From positions 2,976,001 to 3,040,000 of the forward strand of contig NZ_CP132976.1 of the NCBI RefSeq assembly GCF_030864005.1: a stretch of DNA of 64,000 nucleotides. Direction: 5' to 3'. Source of the stretch: Achromobacter seleniivolatilans. Lineage in GTDB: Bacteria > Pseudomonadota > Gammaproteobacteria > Burkholderiales > Burkholderiaceae_B. Below are positions 17,196-24,245 of this stretch, piece by piece (position 1 is the first letter of the stretch; every line of letters starts with the position of its first letter). The translations under genes and the position numbers were made by a program. A model generated the notes under the pieces. The model had not been told where the DNA came from, made no database searches, and saw only the letters and a list, made by a program, of their open reading frames with translations.

Positions 17196-17816
17196 TCACA
17201 CCTTCAAGTTTGCCAATTTGGCAGCACTGAATGCCGGCTCCCATGTGGCCAGACCCTCGTCCTGCGCCTGCCCTGCCATCTGCCCACCGCCCTCGAGTTG
17301 GCCCAGCACCAGCGAGAACAAGCGCAGCCCCATTGGACCCAGGTCACGGCGCCATACGTCTGCGGCCGTGTCGTTCGGGCGGATATGGCACCACGCCTGC
17401 GCCAGTATTGGCCCAGTGTCGGCGCCGTCATCCATCCGATAAAGCGTTCCGCCCGTCACGGACTCCTTCATGTGCACTGCCCACCGGACGGCGTCACGAC
17501 CACGATGCCGCGGCAACAGGGATGGGTGATACCCGAGCGCCCCGTGCCGTGCCCGCGCCCGCGCGCCCGCCTCAATGAAGCAATGAGCATGCGCCGCCAG
17601 CAGCACGTCACAACCCTCCGGAACATCCGCCGCGCCCAGGCGGCCGCGCGTCGCGCACGCCGGCACACCGAGTTGCTGCGCAGCCGCATAGAGCCGGTCG
17701 TAATCAATGCCTTCGGCCGGCGGCGCGGCCACGGCTACCACTTGGTGGCCTTCGGCCAGGCACTGGCGCAGTAACGCCGCGCCCAGCCACTTCTGGCCGA
17801 TGATCATGATGCGCAT
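17196..17816 (-). CDS. Formyltransferase-like protein with altered active site
   Basis: The ATG at 17816 overlaps the upstream ATPase-GNAT gene by 13 bases and gives 206 residues. It has the Rossmann start MRIMIIGQKWLGAALLRQC and the formyltransferase core GYHPSLLPRHRGRDAVRWAV, then TGGTLYRMDDGADTGPILAQ with the conserved Asp. The conserved Asn of the Asn-x-His-x-Ser-Leu-Leu-Pro motif is Gly here, so it may not use the usual N10-formyl-tetrahydrofolate chemistry. Its place in a com-led cassette suggests work on nucleotide or DNA modification, which is inference. The extended reading from 18122 overlaps the previous gene and is rejected. Confidence 0.75.
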   Translation of the reverse strand: MRIMIIGQKWLGAALLRQCLAEGHQVVAVAAPPAEGIDYDRLYAAAQQLGVPACATRGRLGAADVPEGCDVLLAAHAHCFIEAGARARARHGALGYHPSLLPRHRGRDAVRWAVHMKESVTGGTLYRMDDGADTGPILAQAWCHIRPNDTAADVWRRDLGPMGLRLFSLVLGQLEGGGQMAGQAQDEGLATWEPAFSAAKLANLKV

Positions 17817-18904
17817 GTCGGCTCCCCCATGTACCGGAAGCCCTGCACGGCGCGGAAGTGCCCGCCGTAACTGGTCAGCACTCCCCCGGCGGTAGGCTTT
17901 CGCAGTTTCCCGCTTGGCGCGCCGTAGAGTGGCGCCGAGACCTGCGTCCACCGCTTGTCGCGGCGCAGCGCGGCGGCCAGGCCGGGGTGGCTGGTATGGA
18001 ACAGGGTCCGAAGTGACAGGCCATATCGGTTGTTGCCGGCCAGCCAAGCAGCGCACACGGCGTTCAGGAATCGCATGCCCACGCCGGCGCCTTGCCATTC
18101 CGGCATAACGACCAGACGGCATGCACGCGCCTCGATCAGGCCCGGCCTGGTGCTGACCGCCATGTGGGCCACCGGCTCTCCGTTGATCCAGCCCACATAG
18201 TTCGTGGCGGCGATCATCTTAGGCATCTTCAGATAGTGATGCGGTTCAAAATGCGGCCACCAGCGCCAATCGGTTTGCTCGATGTCCAGGTCCAAGCGCG
18301 GCCGGCGTCGAACCGACCCCCGATCAAACTGGCCCGTGGCGCTGTCGAACACCCAATCCGGTTGCAGCCAGTCCAGCACATCGTAATGGCAGGACAGCAG
18401 CACAACCTGGCCACCGGTGCGTCGCCACGCCTTGGCGAACGCACCGGCGCCGACCCTGGCAATCTGTCTGTCTACGACGGAACTGAATTCGTCCACGACG
18501 GCGACCGGCGGAGCCTCGACAACCAGGCGCGCCAGGTTCGCGCGGAACTGCTCGCCGTTGGACAGCACGCCATACGGCCGCAGCCAGGACGGAACACTGC
18601 CCAGGCCCACCGCCGACAATGCGGCAGTCACGTCGTCGAATGCGCCGGCTGGCGCGATCGCGTCGATGATGGGGCGGTCCGATGGCCAGGCCGGGGCGTA
18701 GAGTGGCGCGATCGCACGTCCGATGCTGGTCTTGCCGGAGCCGGACGGGCCAACGATCACCCCTACCCGCCATTGGCCGTCGTCGATGGGCAGATCGGCC
18801 TCCAGGTCGAACGCGGCGCCGCTATCGACGTTGAACAGCGATTTCACCCTAGCCGCGCGGTAACTTTCGGCGTCGGCGCAGCGGTGCTGAATGGACACTT
18901 TCAT
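17804..18904 (-). CDS. ABC-type ATPase fused to GNAT acetyltransferase, Mom-cassette candidate
   Basis: This 366-residue protein joins two domains. Residues about 25 to 190 form an ABC-type ATPase: Walker A GPSGSGKTS at 52 to 60, signature LSNGEQ at 114 to 119, Walker B VAVVDEF at 134 to 140 and a switch His at 173. Residues about 230 to 350 look like a GNAT domain with the acetyl-CoA loop VVMPEWQGAGVGMRF at about 265 to 279. No membrane segment is present, so it is not a transporter. Mu Mom is also a GNAT-fold enzyme that acts on DNA adenine, and a Com-like gene lies just upstream. A DNA-modifying role is therefore likely but inferred. Confidence 0.75.
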   Translation of the reverse strand: MKVSIQHRCADAESYRAARVKSLFNVDSGAAFDLEADLPIDDGQWRVGVIVGPSGSGKTSIGRAIAPLYAPAWPSDRPIIDAIAPAGAFDDVTAALSAVGLGSVPSWLRPYGVLSNGEQFRANLARLVVEAPPVAVVDEFSSVVDRQIARVGAGAFAKAWRRTGGQVVLLSCHYDVLDWLQPDWVFDSATGQFDRGSVRRRPRLDLDIEQTDWRWWPHFEPHHYLKMPKMIAATNYVGWINGEPVAHMAVSTRPGLIEARACRLVVMPEWQGAGVGMRFLNAVCAAWLAGNNRYGLSLRTLFHTSHPGLAAALRRDKRWTQVSAPLYGAPSGKLRKPTAGGVLTSYGGHFRAVQGFRYMGEPTCAS

Positions 18905-19077
18905 ACGGCTACCACCTTCAGGCGGTAGCCCTTCGCGCGCAGGTCGTCGAAGACGCGCTGCTGGTGACCTTCGTCATCGCACAGCACGATCACGCCGTAG
19001 CGCGGCTTGTACTTGAAACCGTTGACGCCGGGCTGCTTACGCGCCGGCGCGGCGGTGTTATGGCCGTTGGCCTCCAT
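18901..19077 (-). CDS. Conserved small protein of the com cassette
   Basis: This 58-residue protein starts at the ATG at 19077, inside the last 20 bases of the com-like gene, and ends in an ATGA overlap with the ATPase-GNAT gene. It has a charged N-terminus (MEANGHNTAAPARKQPGVNG) and then a compact segment KPRYGVIVLCDDEGHQQRVF with LRAKGYRLKVVAV. I recognise this as a conserved small partner next to Com-like genes but know no function. The tight coupling to both neighbours supports expression, and it may be regulated by Com through this overlap. Confidence 0.65.
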   Translation of the reverse strand: MEANGHNTAAPARKQPGVNGFKYKPRYGVIVLCDDEGHQQRVFDDLRAKGYRLKVVAV

Positions 19078-19261
19078 GCCTGCTTACCTCTGGGCTGGAT
19101 GCTCGGCGGCATGCTTGATTGTGGCTCTGGGCGCTCGGGGCGCTCTCGGCCATCGAAAACGCGTTCACGGTCTTGCACCGCGAACATTTGATGTTGAGCC
19201 GGACATATCCGGTCGTTTCCGCGAGCTTGCGCCCGCAGTTGGTACAACGTAGTTCTTCCAT
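19058..19261 (-). CDS. com: Com-like zinc protein (Mu Com family), leads a modification cassette
   Basis: The first 30 residues begin MEELRCTNCGRKLAETTGYV and carry two Cys-x2-Cys pairs at C6/C9 and C26/C29. This is the same layout as phage Mu Com, a small zinc protein that binds mom mRNA and allows its translation. The protein is 67 residues against about 62 in Mu, and the tail is Ser/Arg-rich. The gene is first of a block followed by a small protein, the ATPase-GNAT fusion and a formyltransferase-like gene, all overlapping. Translational control of the downstream genes is the likely role, by analogy. Confidence 0.8.
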   Translation of the reverse strand: MEELRCTNCGRKLAETTGYVRLNIKCSRCKTVNAFSMAESAPSAQSHNQACRRASSPEVSRHGGQRP

Positions 19262-19436
19262 GAGTGACGTTACCGATGTGTTACCGTAGCCCCCGCCTGT
19301 ACAGGTGGGACGGCCTTGGGTCGCTCACGGCTTATTCCGTGGGTCGGCTGTCGGTCGCGCAGTTACCGCTGCGCGGCCGTCGCCGTCTTCTTTGCTTGCC
19401 AGATGTCAACAGATTGCATTGATCAAGGAGAGGCGC
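19262..19436. other. Intergenic region between late block and DUF6173 gene
   Basis: This 175-base gap separates the leftward com cassette from the rightward DUF6173 gene and should hold the divergent starts for both. It contains repeated GTTACCG words at 19269, 19281 and 19362 and a hairpin GCGCAG-TTACCG-CTGCGC around 19357 to 19374. No strong sigma-70 promoter is clear. The hairpin and repeats may be a late-gene control site, which is speculation. Confidence 0.4.
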
Positions 19437-19796
19437 TTGAACAAGGATTTGGGTTTACGAGACGCTATCGCTAATTTGACTCAGGGCTACTCGCCATCTG
19501 AGAATGCGCCGAAATCTATACCTGAGTACGCCTTCGCGGCGATACGTCGGCAAGTTGAGCAGTACGAGAAAGAGCTGGAAAACGTACCCGGTTCATACTC
19601 TATTTGCCTCACTTCGGGCGGCTATGACATGGTCGTGGAATCGATCCGCTTGGACGGGCAGTTCATCATCTTCAGCGGGCGCGACGAAAGCGACGGACCT
19701 CGTCGAGTAATCCAGCACTACACACAGGTATCCATGGTTCTATCTAAGGCCCCGCCCACAAGCGCGAAGAAGCCGATCGGATTTCATGCGGAATGA
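19437..19796 (+). CDS. DUF6173-like protein, TTG start, moron-like gene
   Basis: I chose the TTG at 19437 because AAGGAGAGG sits six bases before it, while the ATG at 19305 has no such site and adds an Arg/Pro-rich shadow. The protein is 119 residues. It has an amphipathic helix (EYAFAAIRRQVEQYEKELEN) and a beta-rich end with LTSGGYDMVVESIRLDGQ and GRDESDGPRRVIQHYTQ, the DUF6173 pattern. It reads rightward among leftward genes, is visibly less GC-rich than they are, and has its own terminator. This looks like a moron, an independently expressed accessory gene. Function unknown. Confidence 0.7.
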   Translation: MNKDLGLRDAIANLTQGYSPSENAPKSIPEYAFAAIRRQVEQYEKELENVPGSYSICLTSGGYDMVVESIRLDGQFIIFSGRDESDGPRRVIQHYTQVSMVLSKAPPTSAKKPIGFHAE

Positions 19797-19805
19797 TACA
19801 AAGCA

Positions 19806-19834
19806 AAACGCCCCGGTTTTTGGCCGGGGCGTTT
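19806..19834. terminator. Bidirectional rho-independent terminator
   Basis: An 11-base inverted repeat AAACGCCCCGG / CCGGGGCGTTT with a seven-base loop ends in T runs on both strands. It lies between the converging DUF6173 gene (plus strand) and the helix-turn-helix gene (minus strand) and would stop transcription from both. Confidence 0.85.
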
Positions 19835-19836
19835 CT

Positions 19837-20466
19837 TTAGCGCGTACTTGCTACGAGTCTGGGCGAATTCTGCTCATCTTGTCCCACATTGTCAAGCGCC
19901 GTTGGCGTCGCACCTGCCTCCAGGTCCACCACGATGTCGGCGTCCCGCATTCGCACATCCAGGCGGTTCAAAGCGGCGCGACGGGCGCCTTCCACCAGCA
20001 CGCGATAGGCTGACGACAGCCGGCCGATATTCGACTTCGGCACGTCGAATTTGTCCGATAGCTCTCTGATCCTCGGCCTGCCCCGCAGAATGTTGGTCAC
20101 CAACAGGTCTACCAGCTCGCGTTCGCGGCTGTCATCGGCCGCATCCGGGTTCAACCATTCCGAGACTTGGCGCGCGCTGACCGCACCCTCCTCGCCTGTG
20201 CCGTACTGTGCCTGCAAGATGTGAAAGCCCATACCATCGCCCAGCGTCCGTTCCAGCACCTTGACCGTGAATACCGCCTGCGCATGCCAGTCGTGCGGTG
20301 ACAGGCCCGACAACACCTTGCGGTCATAGGTCGCGTCAAAGCGGTCGCGCAGCGCCTCACACACCAACTGTGTAGGATTCTTCGGCTCGATCGGGTAGGC
20401 CAGCATCAGGTAGGCCACGGCGATCGCGTGCTCGGGGCATGAGAACGTTCCGGCTTCACGGCGCAT
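19837..20466 (-). CDS. Helix-turn-helix phage protein, possible late-gene regulator
   Basis: This 209-residue protein ends the leftward early operon. Residues about 120 to 160 form a helix-turn-helix-like segment (RGRPRIRELSDKFDVPKSNI, then GRLSSAYRVLVEGAR). The N-terminal part resembles helical phage proteins of unknown function (CPEHAIAVAYLMLAYPIEP). Its place, last before the late block, is where Q-type antiterminators or late activators lie in lambdoid phages. I therefore propose a late regulator role, but no diagnostic motif proves it. Confidence 0.55.
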   Translation of the reverse strand: MRREAGTFSCPEHAIAVAYLMLAYPIEPKNPTQLVCEALRDRFDATYDRKVLSGLSPHDWHAQAVFTVKVLERTLGDGMGFHILQAQYGTGEEGAVSARQVSEWLNPDAADDSRERELVDLLVTNILRGRPRIRELSDKFDVPKSNIGRLSSAYRVLVEGARRAALNRLDVRMRDADIVVDLEAGATPTALDNVGQDEQNSPRLVASTR

Positions 20467-20944
20467 TTTTCTTCACTCCCTGGGCGGGTTCCATGTCCAG
20501 CACGGTCAGCACCACGTCTACGCGCGGCACCAGGCCGTAGACCTTGCTCTTGCTAGCCTGGACCACCTGGGCGTCATCGCGGTATGCGACGCCGTTGCAG
20601 CCGTCCTTGATGGCCTTCTCGACGTTGTCGCCGTCAGGCTTCACGGTTGGCGCGATCTCGCCGGCGGCGGCGCGGCGCTGCCGCACGCCGGACCAGGATT
20701 GCGGGATCGGCATGACAATGTCCAGGTCCATCCGTATAGGCCCGGTATAGGCTTCGCGCCCTGCCATGGCCTGGGCCGCGACCAGTTTGACCAGACTTTC
20801 ATAGGCCACTGTCGCCTCTGGGGTGTAGTGGCGCGTAAAAACGCGGGCGGCCCCTGTCTTGGCGTCACGGCCTATACGTGAGCTGGATTTCGCGCGGCCT
20901 TTCCCTTGCGGCACACCGGGTACGGTGAAAACGATTTGCATCAT
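20456..20944 (-). CDS. RusA-type Holliday junction resolvase
   Basis: This 162-residue protein begins MMQIVFTVPGVPQGKGRAK and carries the RusA core: KPDGDNVEKAIKDGCNG and then YRDDAQVVQASKSK, with the Asp residues that bind magnesium. RusA cleaves four-way DNA junctions during phage recombination. A GAGGGAG site precedes the tandem ATGATG start, and the upstream stop overlaps it. The first 46 residues of a longer frame are shadow sequence. Confidence 0.85.
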   Translation of the reverse strand: MMQIVFTVPGVPQGKGRAKSSSRIGRDAKTGAARVFTRHYTPEATVAYESLVKLVAAQAMAGREAYTGPIRMDLDIVMPIPQSWSGVRQRRAAAGEIAPTVKPDGDNVEKAIKDGCNGVAYRDDAQVVQASKSKVYGLVPRVDVVLTVLDMEPAQGVKKNAP

Positions 20945-21165
20945 GCTCCCTCGCTGCGCGCGTCGCGCAGCCATTCGATACGCGCGGCCGTCTTGGCCGC
21001 AGGCGCTGGTTGGTGGTCCCGGCATTGACGCGGGTATTGCGGGCTGACGAAGGTGCCAGGGCGGTCTTTCATGGCGGCGCACCTGGCCAGCCCAAGCTGG
21101 GCATATTTCGGATCTTCACGCAGGGTGAACAGAGCGCAGCTCACGCACTCGACAGCAGTCGTCAT
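20941..21165 (-). CDS. Small Cys-rich phage protein
   Basis: The ATG at 21165 overlaps the YdaU-like stop as ATGA and yields 74 residues. It begins MTTAVECVSCALFTLREDPK and has four Cys: C7 and C10 as a Cys-x2-Cys pair, and two more in LARCAAM and PRQCRDH. A small zinc-binding fold is likely. The gene lies between the replication and RusA genes, overlapping both. No function is known to me. Confidence 0.65.
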   Translation of the reverse strand: MTTAVECVSCALFTLREDPKYAQLGLARCAAMKDRPGTFVSPQYPRQCRDHQPAPAAKTAARIEWLRDARSEGA

Positions 21166-22346
21166 ATGTGGACCCCAAGGTCTGCGCGGGCGCGGGCTTT
21201 GTCGCCTTCGCTCAGGTGGGCGGCGGTAATCACCCTGGCCTTGAACGACGGGAACGGTTCGCCCTGGTCCTGCACGATGCCCAGCTCGGCGCCCTTCGAT
21301 TCCAGCCCTGACGCCGTGGTCAGCCATGCCAGCGGATCGGACTTCGACACAGCAGGCTTCTTGCCGTTTAGGGCACTCTCACCCTGCGGCGGGTTCAGCA
21401 CTTTGGCGACGAAGATGTCCAGGAAGCCCGGTGCGATTGGGCCGGCATCGCCTGTGGTTTCGCGATCCAACACCGCCAGGTCGTAGGCTTCGGCCAATTG
21501 CAGGTCGGTGACGCCGGCATTGATCCACGCTGCGATTCGTGGGTCATTGCTCAGCGTACTGCGGGGTTGCTTGCCTCGCGCCTGCTCCTTGCGGCGCAGC
21601 CAGACAGCAACCGCCATGGCCAGTTCTTCGGCCGTCTTCTCGCCGTCCAGCGGCGGCGGCGCAGGGTCGTCGCCATGCGCAAACACATGCGCGAGAGACG
21701 CCGCCGCTGTTTCTTCTTTTTTATATATCCCTGTCCCTGTCCCTGTCTTAGCCGTGACACCCCCGTGACTTTCCGTGTGACTTCCTGCTGTTGTCACAGT
21801 GACACCCTTGTGCCCCGCTGTGACGGTTAGGGCGATCCCACGTGACGCCGCTACCTCACGCAGGTGTGACGTCGTCGTACCCTTCGCGGGCAGAATCAGC
21901 CCGATTTCGCGCAGCGCCGCAAACAACAGTTTTCGGTCCTCCCGCTCTTCGCGCTTGCGGTCGTTGTCGCCTTCCTTGGCGGCCTGGTGCTCCTCTCGTT
22001 TCGCCATTGCTTTGATCGCCTCGGCGGCGATGACCGCATGGTAGAGGCGCCCGTCTGCGCATTTCACGAAGCCACGCAGGGCCATGTCCTTCACCTTGCG
22101 CCAGGCGGGCAACTCCTTGCCGGCCAGGTGGGCCAGAATCCGGTCATCGTCGGGCAACGACGCGGCCGGCTCCTGGTTCCAGCTCTTGCACCACAGCCGC
22201 AGGGCCGTCTTGAACTCCTCCCCGGTCGAGAGGGCCATCATGTCGCTGTCGAGCAGGCGTTCGGTGTGTAGCGGCATGAAAGGCAGCCCGCGCAGGTTGC
22301 AATCCGGAGGGGTCAGGGGGGCCGGTAGCTGTTCGAAATCCGTCAT
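21162..22346 (-). CDS. YdaU-like replication protein (DUF1376)
   Basis: The ATG at 22346 yields 394 residues. The N-terminal 100 residues (FMPLHTERLLDSDMMALSTG, KTALRLWCKSWNQEPAASLP, DDDRILAHLAG) match the DUF1376/YdaU domain of Rac-like prophages, thought to act as a replication initiator. The middle is charged and helical, and the C-terminus is variable (LNPPQGESALNGKKPAV). It follows YdaT-like and HNH genes, close to the order ydaT-ydaU of Rac. No DnaC/helicase-loader gene is visible next to it, so it may recruit the host helicase itself. Confidence 0.75.
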   Translation of the reverse strand: MTDFEQLPAPLTPPDCNLRGLPFMPLHTERLLDSDMMALSTGEEFKTALRLWCKSWNQEPAASLPDDDRILAHLAGKELPAWRKVKDMALRGFVKCADGRLYHAVIAAEAIKAMAKREEHQAAKEGDNDRKREEREDRKLLFAALREIGLILPAKGTTTSHLREVAASRGIALTVTAGHKGVTVTTAGSHTESHGGVTAKTGTGTGIYKKEETAAASLAHVFAHGDDPAPPPLDGEKTAEELAMAVAVWLRRKEQARGKQPRSTLSNDPRIAAWINAGVTDLQLAEAYDLAVLDRETTGDAGPIAPGFLDIFVAKVLNPPQGESALNGKKPAVSKSDPLAWLTTASGLESKGAELGIVQDQGEPFPSFKARVITAAHLSEGDKARARADLGVHI

Positions 22347-22441
22347 GCGGCCTCCCCGCCGCGCACGGCCAGCGCCGTGGCAATAGGTCGCACGCTGACG
22401 GGCACGGACAACAGCTGAAAGGTCCATTTTTGAAAATCCAT
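22343..22441 (-). CDS. Possible 32-residue small protein before YdaU-like gene
   Basis: A short frame from the ATG at 22441 (MDFQKWTFQLLSVPVSVRPI) ends in an ATGA overlap with the YdaU-like start. The coupling suggests translation, but no clear ribosome-binding site precedes it and no family is recognised. It could be a leader peptide for the next gene. It is listed with low confidence. Confidence 0.35.
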   Translation of the reverse strand: MDFQKWTFQLLSVPVSVRPIATALAVRGGEAA

Positions 22442-22445
22442 GGCC

Positions 22446-22730
22446 CTACCCCCCCAGCCTATGACGTGTCACTCCGCACGACACTTCCTTCGTGCCAGTA
22501 GCTGTCGCGGTGGTTTCAGCCGGCGCCTGCCCGGCGGCCAACAGGAATCGAGGTGAGCCGGTCTGACCCGTTTGGCGCATAAAGTCCACTTCGACTTTCG
22601 CGGAATTGATGATTGTCTGAGCGACGTCAGACACCGCCTTGGCCCTATCGATATCCATCGGCTTTTCGGGGTCGCGTAACGCCGCCAAAGTCGCAAAAAG
22701 ATGGTCACGCAGCGCGTCGATGTTGGCCAT
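22446..22730 (-). CDS. Unknown small phage protein of the replication operon
   Basis: This 94-residue protein starts MANIDALRDHLFATLAALRD and continues KPMDIDRAKAVSDVAQTIIN and SAKVEVDFMRQTG. The same pattern appears in many YdaU-containing prophages as an unnamed small helical protein. The start lies within the end of the HNH gene. The C-terminal third is Ala/Thr-rich and probably flexible. No function is known to me. Confidence 0.65.
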   Translation of the reverse strand: MANIDALRDHLFATLAALRDPEKPMDIDRAKAVSDVAQTIINSAKVEVDFMRQTGQTGSPRFLLAAGQAPAETTATATGTKEVSCGVTRHRLGG

Positions 22731-23349
22731 TGATCTTCCTTTTGAGCGCGCCCTGCAGCTGGATCACTTCGACCAGCTCGGCGGGCAGGTTGTGTACGGA
22801 ATTGCGCAGCATCATTTCGCGTTTGGTGCGCAGCTCCAGGTTGTCTAGGGAAACGTTCGCTTTGTTGCCGTCCTTGAACGCCAGGGCGTGCGTCTTGGGG
22901 ATCGGACCGTGGACGCGTTCCCATTCGTAGCGATGGACGTAGACCCAGGTCTTGGGCTCGGCGATCTTGCGTTTGATGTAGCCGTCGGCGTCTGGCACTT
23001 CGGTGCCCACCGGCACATGGTTGTGCGGCAGCATGCCCGCCTTAAATCGAGTTTCGTGGCCACCTGTTGCGACGCCCTTCTTCCCCTTGTTCCAGGGGGA
23101 ATGCCCCTTCGGAAACTGAAAAGCCGCGCCGACGCGATCACCGCGCCGAAGCCGGCAAGCTGCTTCGCTGGCCAGGTATGCGACGGATTTGGCCAACCCG
23201 AGTTTCCGCGCCTGCTGGTAGACCTGAGTCAGGGGCCTGCCCAACGCCACGCTTATCACCGCCGTGGGCACGTCCGGGTAGAACTTGCGCAGCACGGCCC
23301 GCTCGATATCGGTCCATGCCCGCCGGATCTGACCTGGTGCCCCTTTCAT
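22705..23349 (-). CDS. HNH endonuclease-like protein
   Basis: This 214-residue protein ends in an HNH-type region: a Trp/Tyr/Arg stretch TWVYVHRYEWERVHGPIPKT, then HALAFKDGNKANVSLDNLEL. This fits the HNH_3 group (the final His/Asn metal site is in the DGNKANVSLDNL part). The N-terminus looks like a helix-turn-helix (LRKFYPDVPTAVISVALGRP) for DNA binding. Such genes in prophages are homing-type or nicking enzymes. It overlaps both neighbours by short stretches, so it belongs to the operon. Confidence 0.7.
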   Translation of the reverse strand: MKGAPGQIRRAWTDIERAVLRKFYPDVPTAVISVALGRPLTQVYQQARKLGLAKSVAYLASEAACRLRRGDRVGAAFQFPKGHSPWNKGKKGVATGGHETRFKAGMLPHNHVPVGTEVPDADGYIKRKIAEPKTWVYVHRYEWERVHGPIPKTHALAFKDGNKANVSLDNLELRTKREMMLRNSVHNLPAELVEVIQLQGALKRKINGQHRRAA

Positions 23350-23945
23350 GACGGGTCCGCCTCTTTGGCAGGGATCTGCACGCCCGCGGCGGCCATCTGC
23401 CGCTCTACCGTCGCGCGGGCCTGGCGCAGCGCGACAATGGATTCCGACGTTTCACGATGGGCCTGAATCAGTTCTCCCTTGGTCGCCTTGCCGTCTAGCA
23501 AAGCCGCAAGTGCTGCACTGGCCTCAGCCTGCTCTCGTAGGACGTTGCCTAATTGCCCAACGGACAATGTTTCGGCGCCGTCCGTCGCCAGCGTCCGGAC
23601 AGCCAAATTCAGCGAACGTAAAAGGTCGTCAACGCAATGCCGGCGCCTATCATGCGGCATCGCCGCGAGCACAGACGGCAAGAAATTTGCAGGCAGTAGA
23701 TTGTTCTCCTTGCTCTCATCGTCTAACCAGCGCGATACCCGATCCGCATTGACCTTCATGCGGGAAAAAGTGTCACCTGTGGGCGGCTCAAACCGGATGC
23801 CCGTGACGGCGGGGCCATTCAGGCTTTCATGTGCCTTGACGATGCTGTCAACCAGGGTTTCCCGTGACCAATCCAGCGACTTGCGCCAGGCGGAAACGTG
23901 ATCGCGGACAACTGCGATCAAAGTCTTGTGCGATTCATGTCGCAT
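23346..23945 (-). CDS. YdaT-like regulatory protein
   Basis: This 199-residue protein has a segment DRVSRWLDDESKENNLLPAN followed by FLPSVLAAMPHDRRRHCVDD. It resembles Rac YdaT and related toxin/regulator proteins that sit downstream of the Cro-like gene. The C-terminal third is a long charged helix. YdaT-type proteins act as CII-like regulators and are toxic when overproduced. The position, between the Cro-like gene and the YdaU-like gene, supports the call. Details of function are inference. Confidence 0.65.
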   Translation of the reverse strand: MRHESHKTLIAVVRDHVSAWRKSLDWSRETLVDSIVKAHESLNGPAVTGIRFEPPTGDTFSRMKVNADRVSRWLDDESKENNLLPANFLPSVLAAMPHDRRRHCVDDLLRSLNLAVRTLATDGAETLSVGQLGNVLREQAEASAALAALLDGKATKGELIQAHRETSESIVALRQARATVERQMAAAGVQIPAKEADPS

Positions 23946-24004
23946 GCGTCGGGTACTCCTGGCAGTTACATTCCCGCCACACAGTCGGAAAACGGGGTGG
24001 CGGG

Positions 24005-24193
24005 ATGGATATAAATGGGAAAAGTCGCGCTGCGCAGGCCACGATTGGCCTGCTTAAGCTGGCAAAGCAAATTGCGGATAACGTCGTCGGGGATGCGGAC
24101 CAAGAGACGGTGCGGGCCGTTTTCGATCGGTTGTGCATGGAAAGCGACATGAGGCCGGAGCCGACCGCTTCGGCAACGATCACGCATCACTGA
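24005..24193 (+). CDS. Possible small protein opposite the early operon
   Basis: A 62-residue frame starts at the ATG at 24005 (MDINGKSRAAQATIGLLKLA) and has a balanced, helical composition (KQIADNVVGDADQETVRAVF). It reads rightward while its neighbours read leftward. The upstream GGGGTGGCGGG could weakly bind ribosomes, but no promoter is evident. The opposite strand gives only a poor frame here. It may be a real accessory gene or the only plausible content of this 300-base gap. Confidence 0.45.
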   Translation: MDINGKSRAAQATIGLLKLAKQIADNVVGDADQETVRAVFDRLCMESDMRPEPTASATITHH

Positions 24194-24245
24194 AAGCCCA
24201 CGCTCATCGCGCGGCGCCCGACAGTTAGGGGTTAGATCGAGGCCG

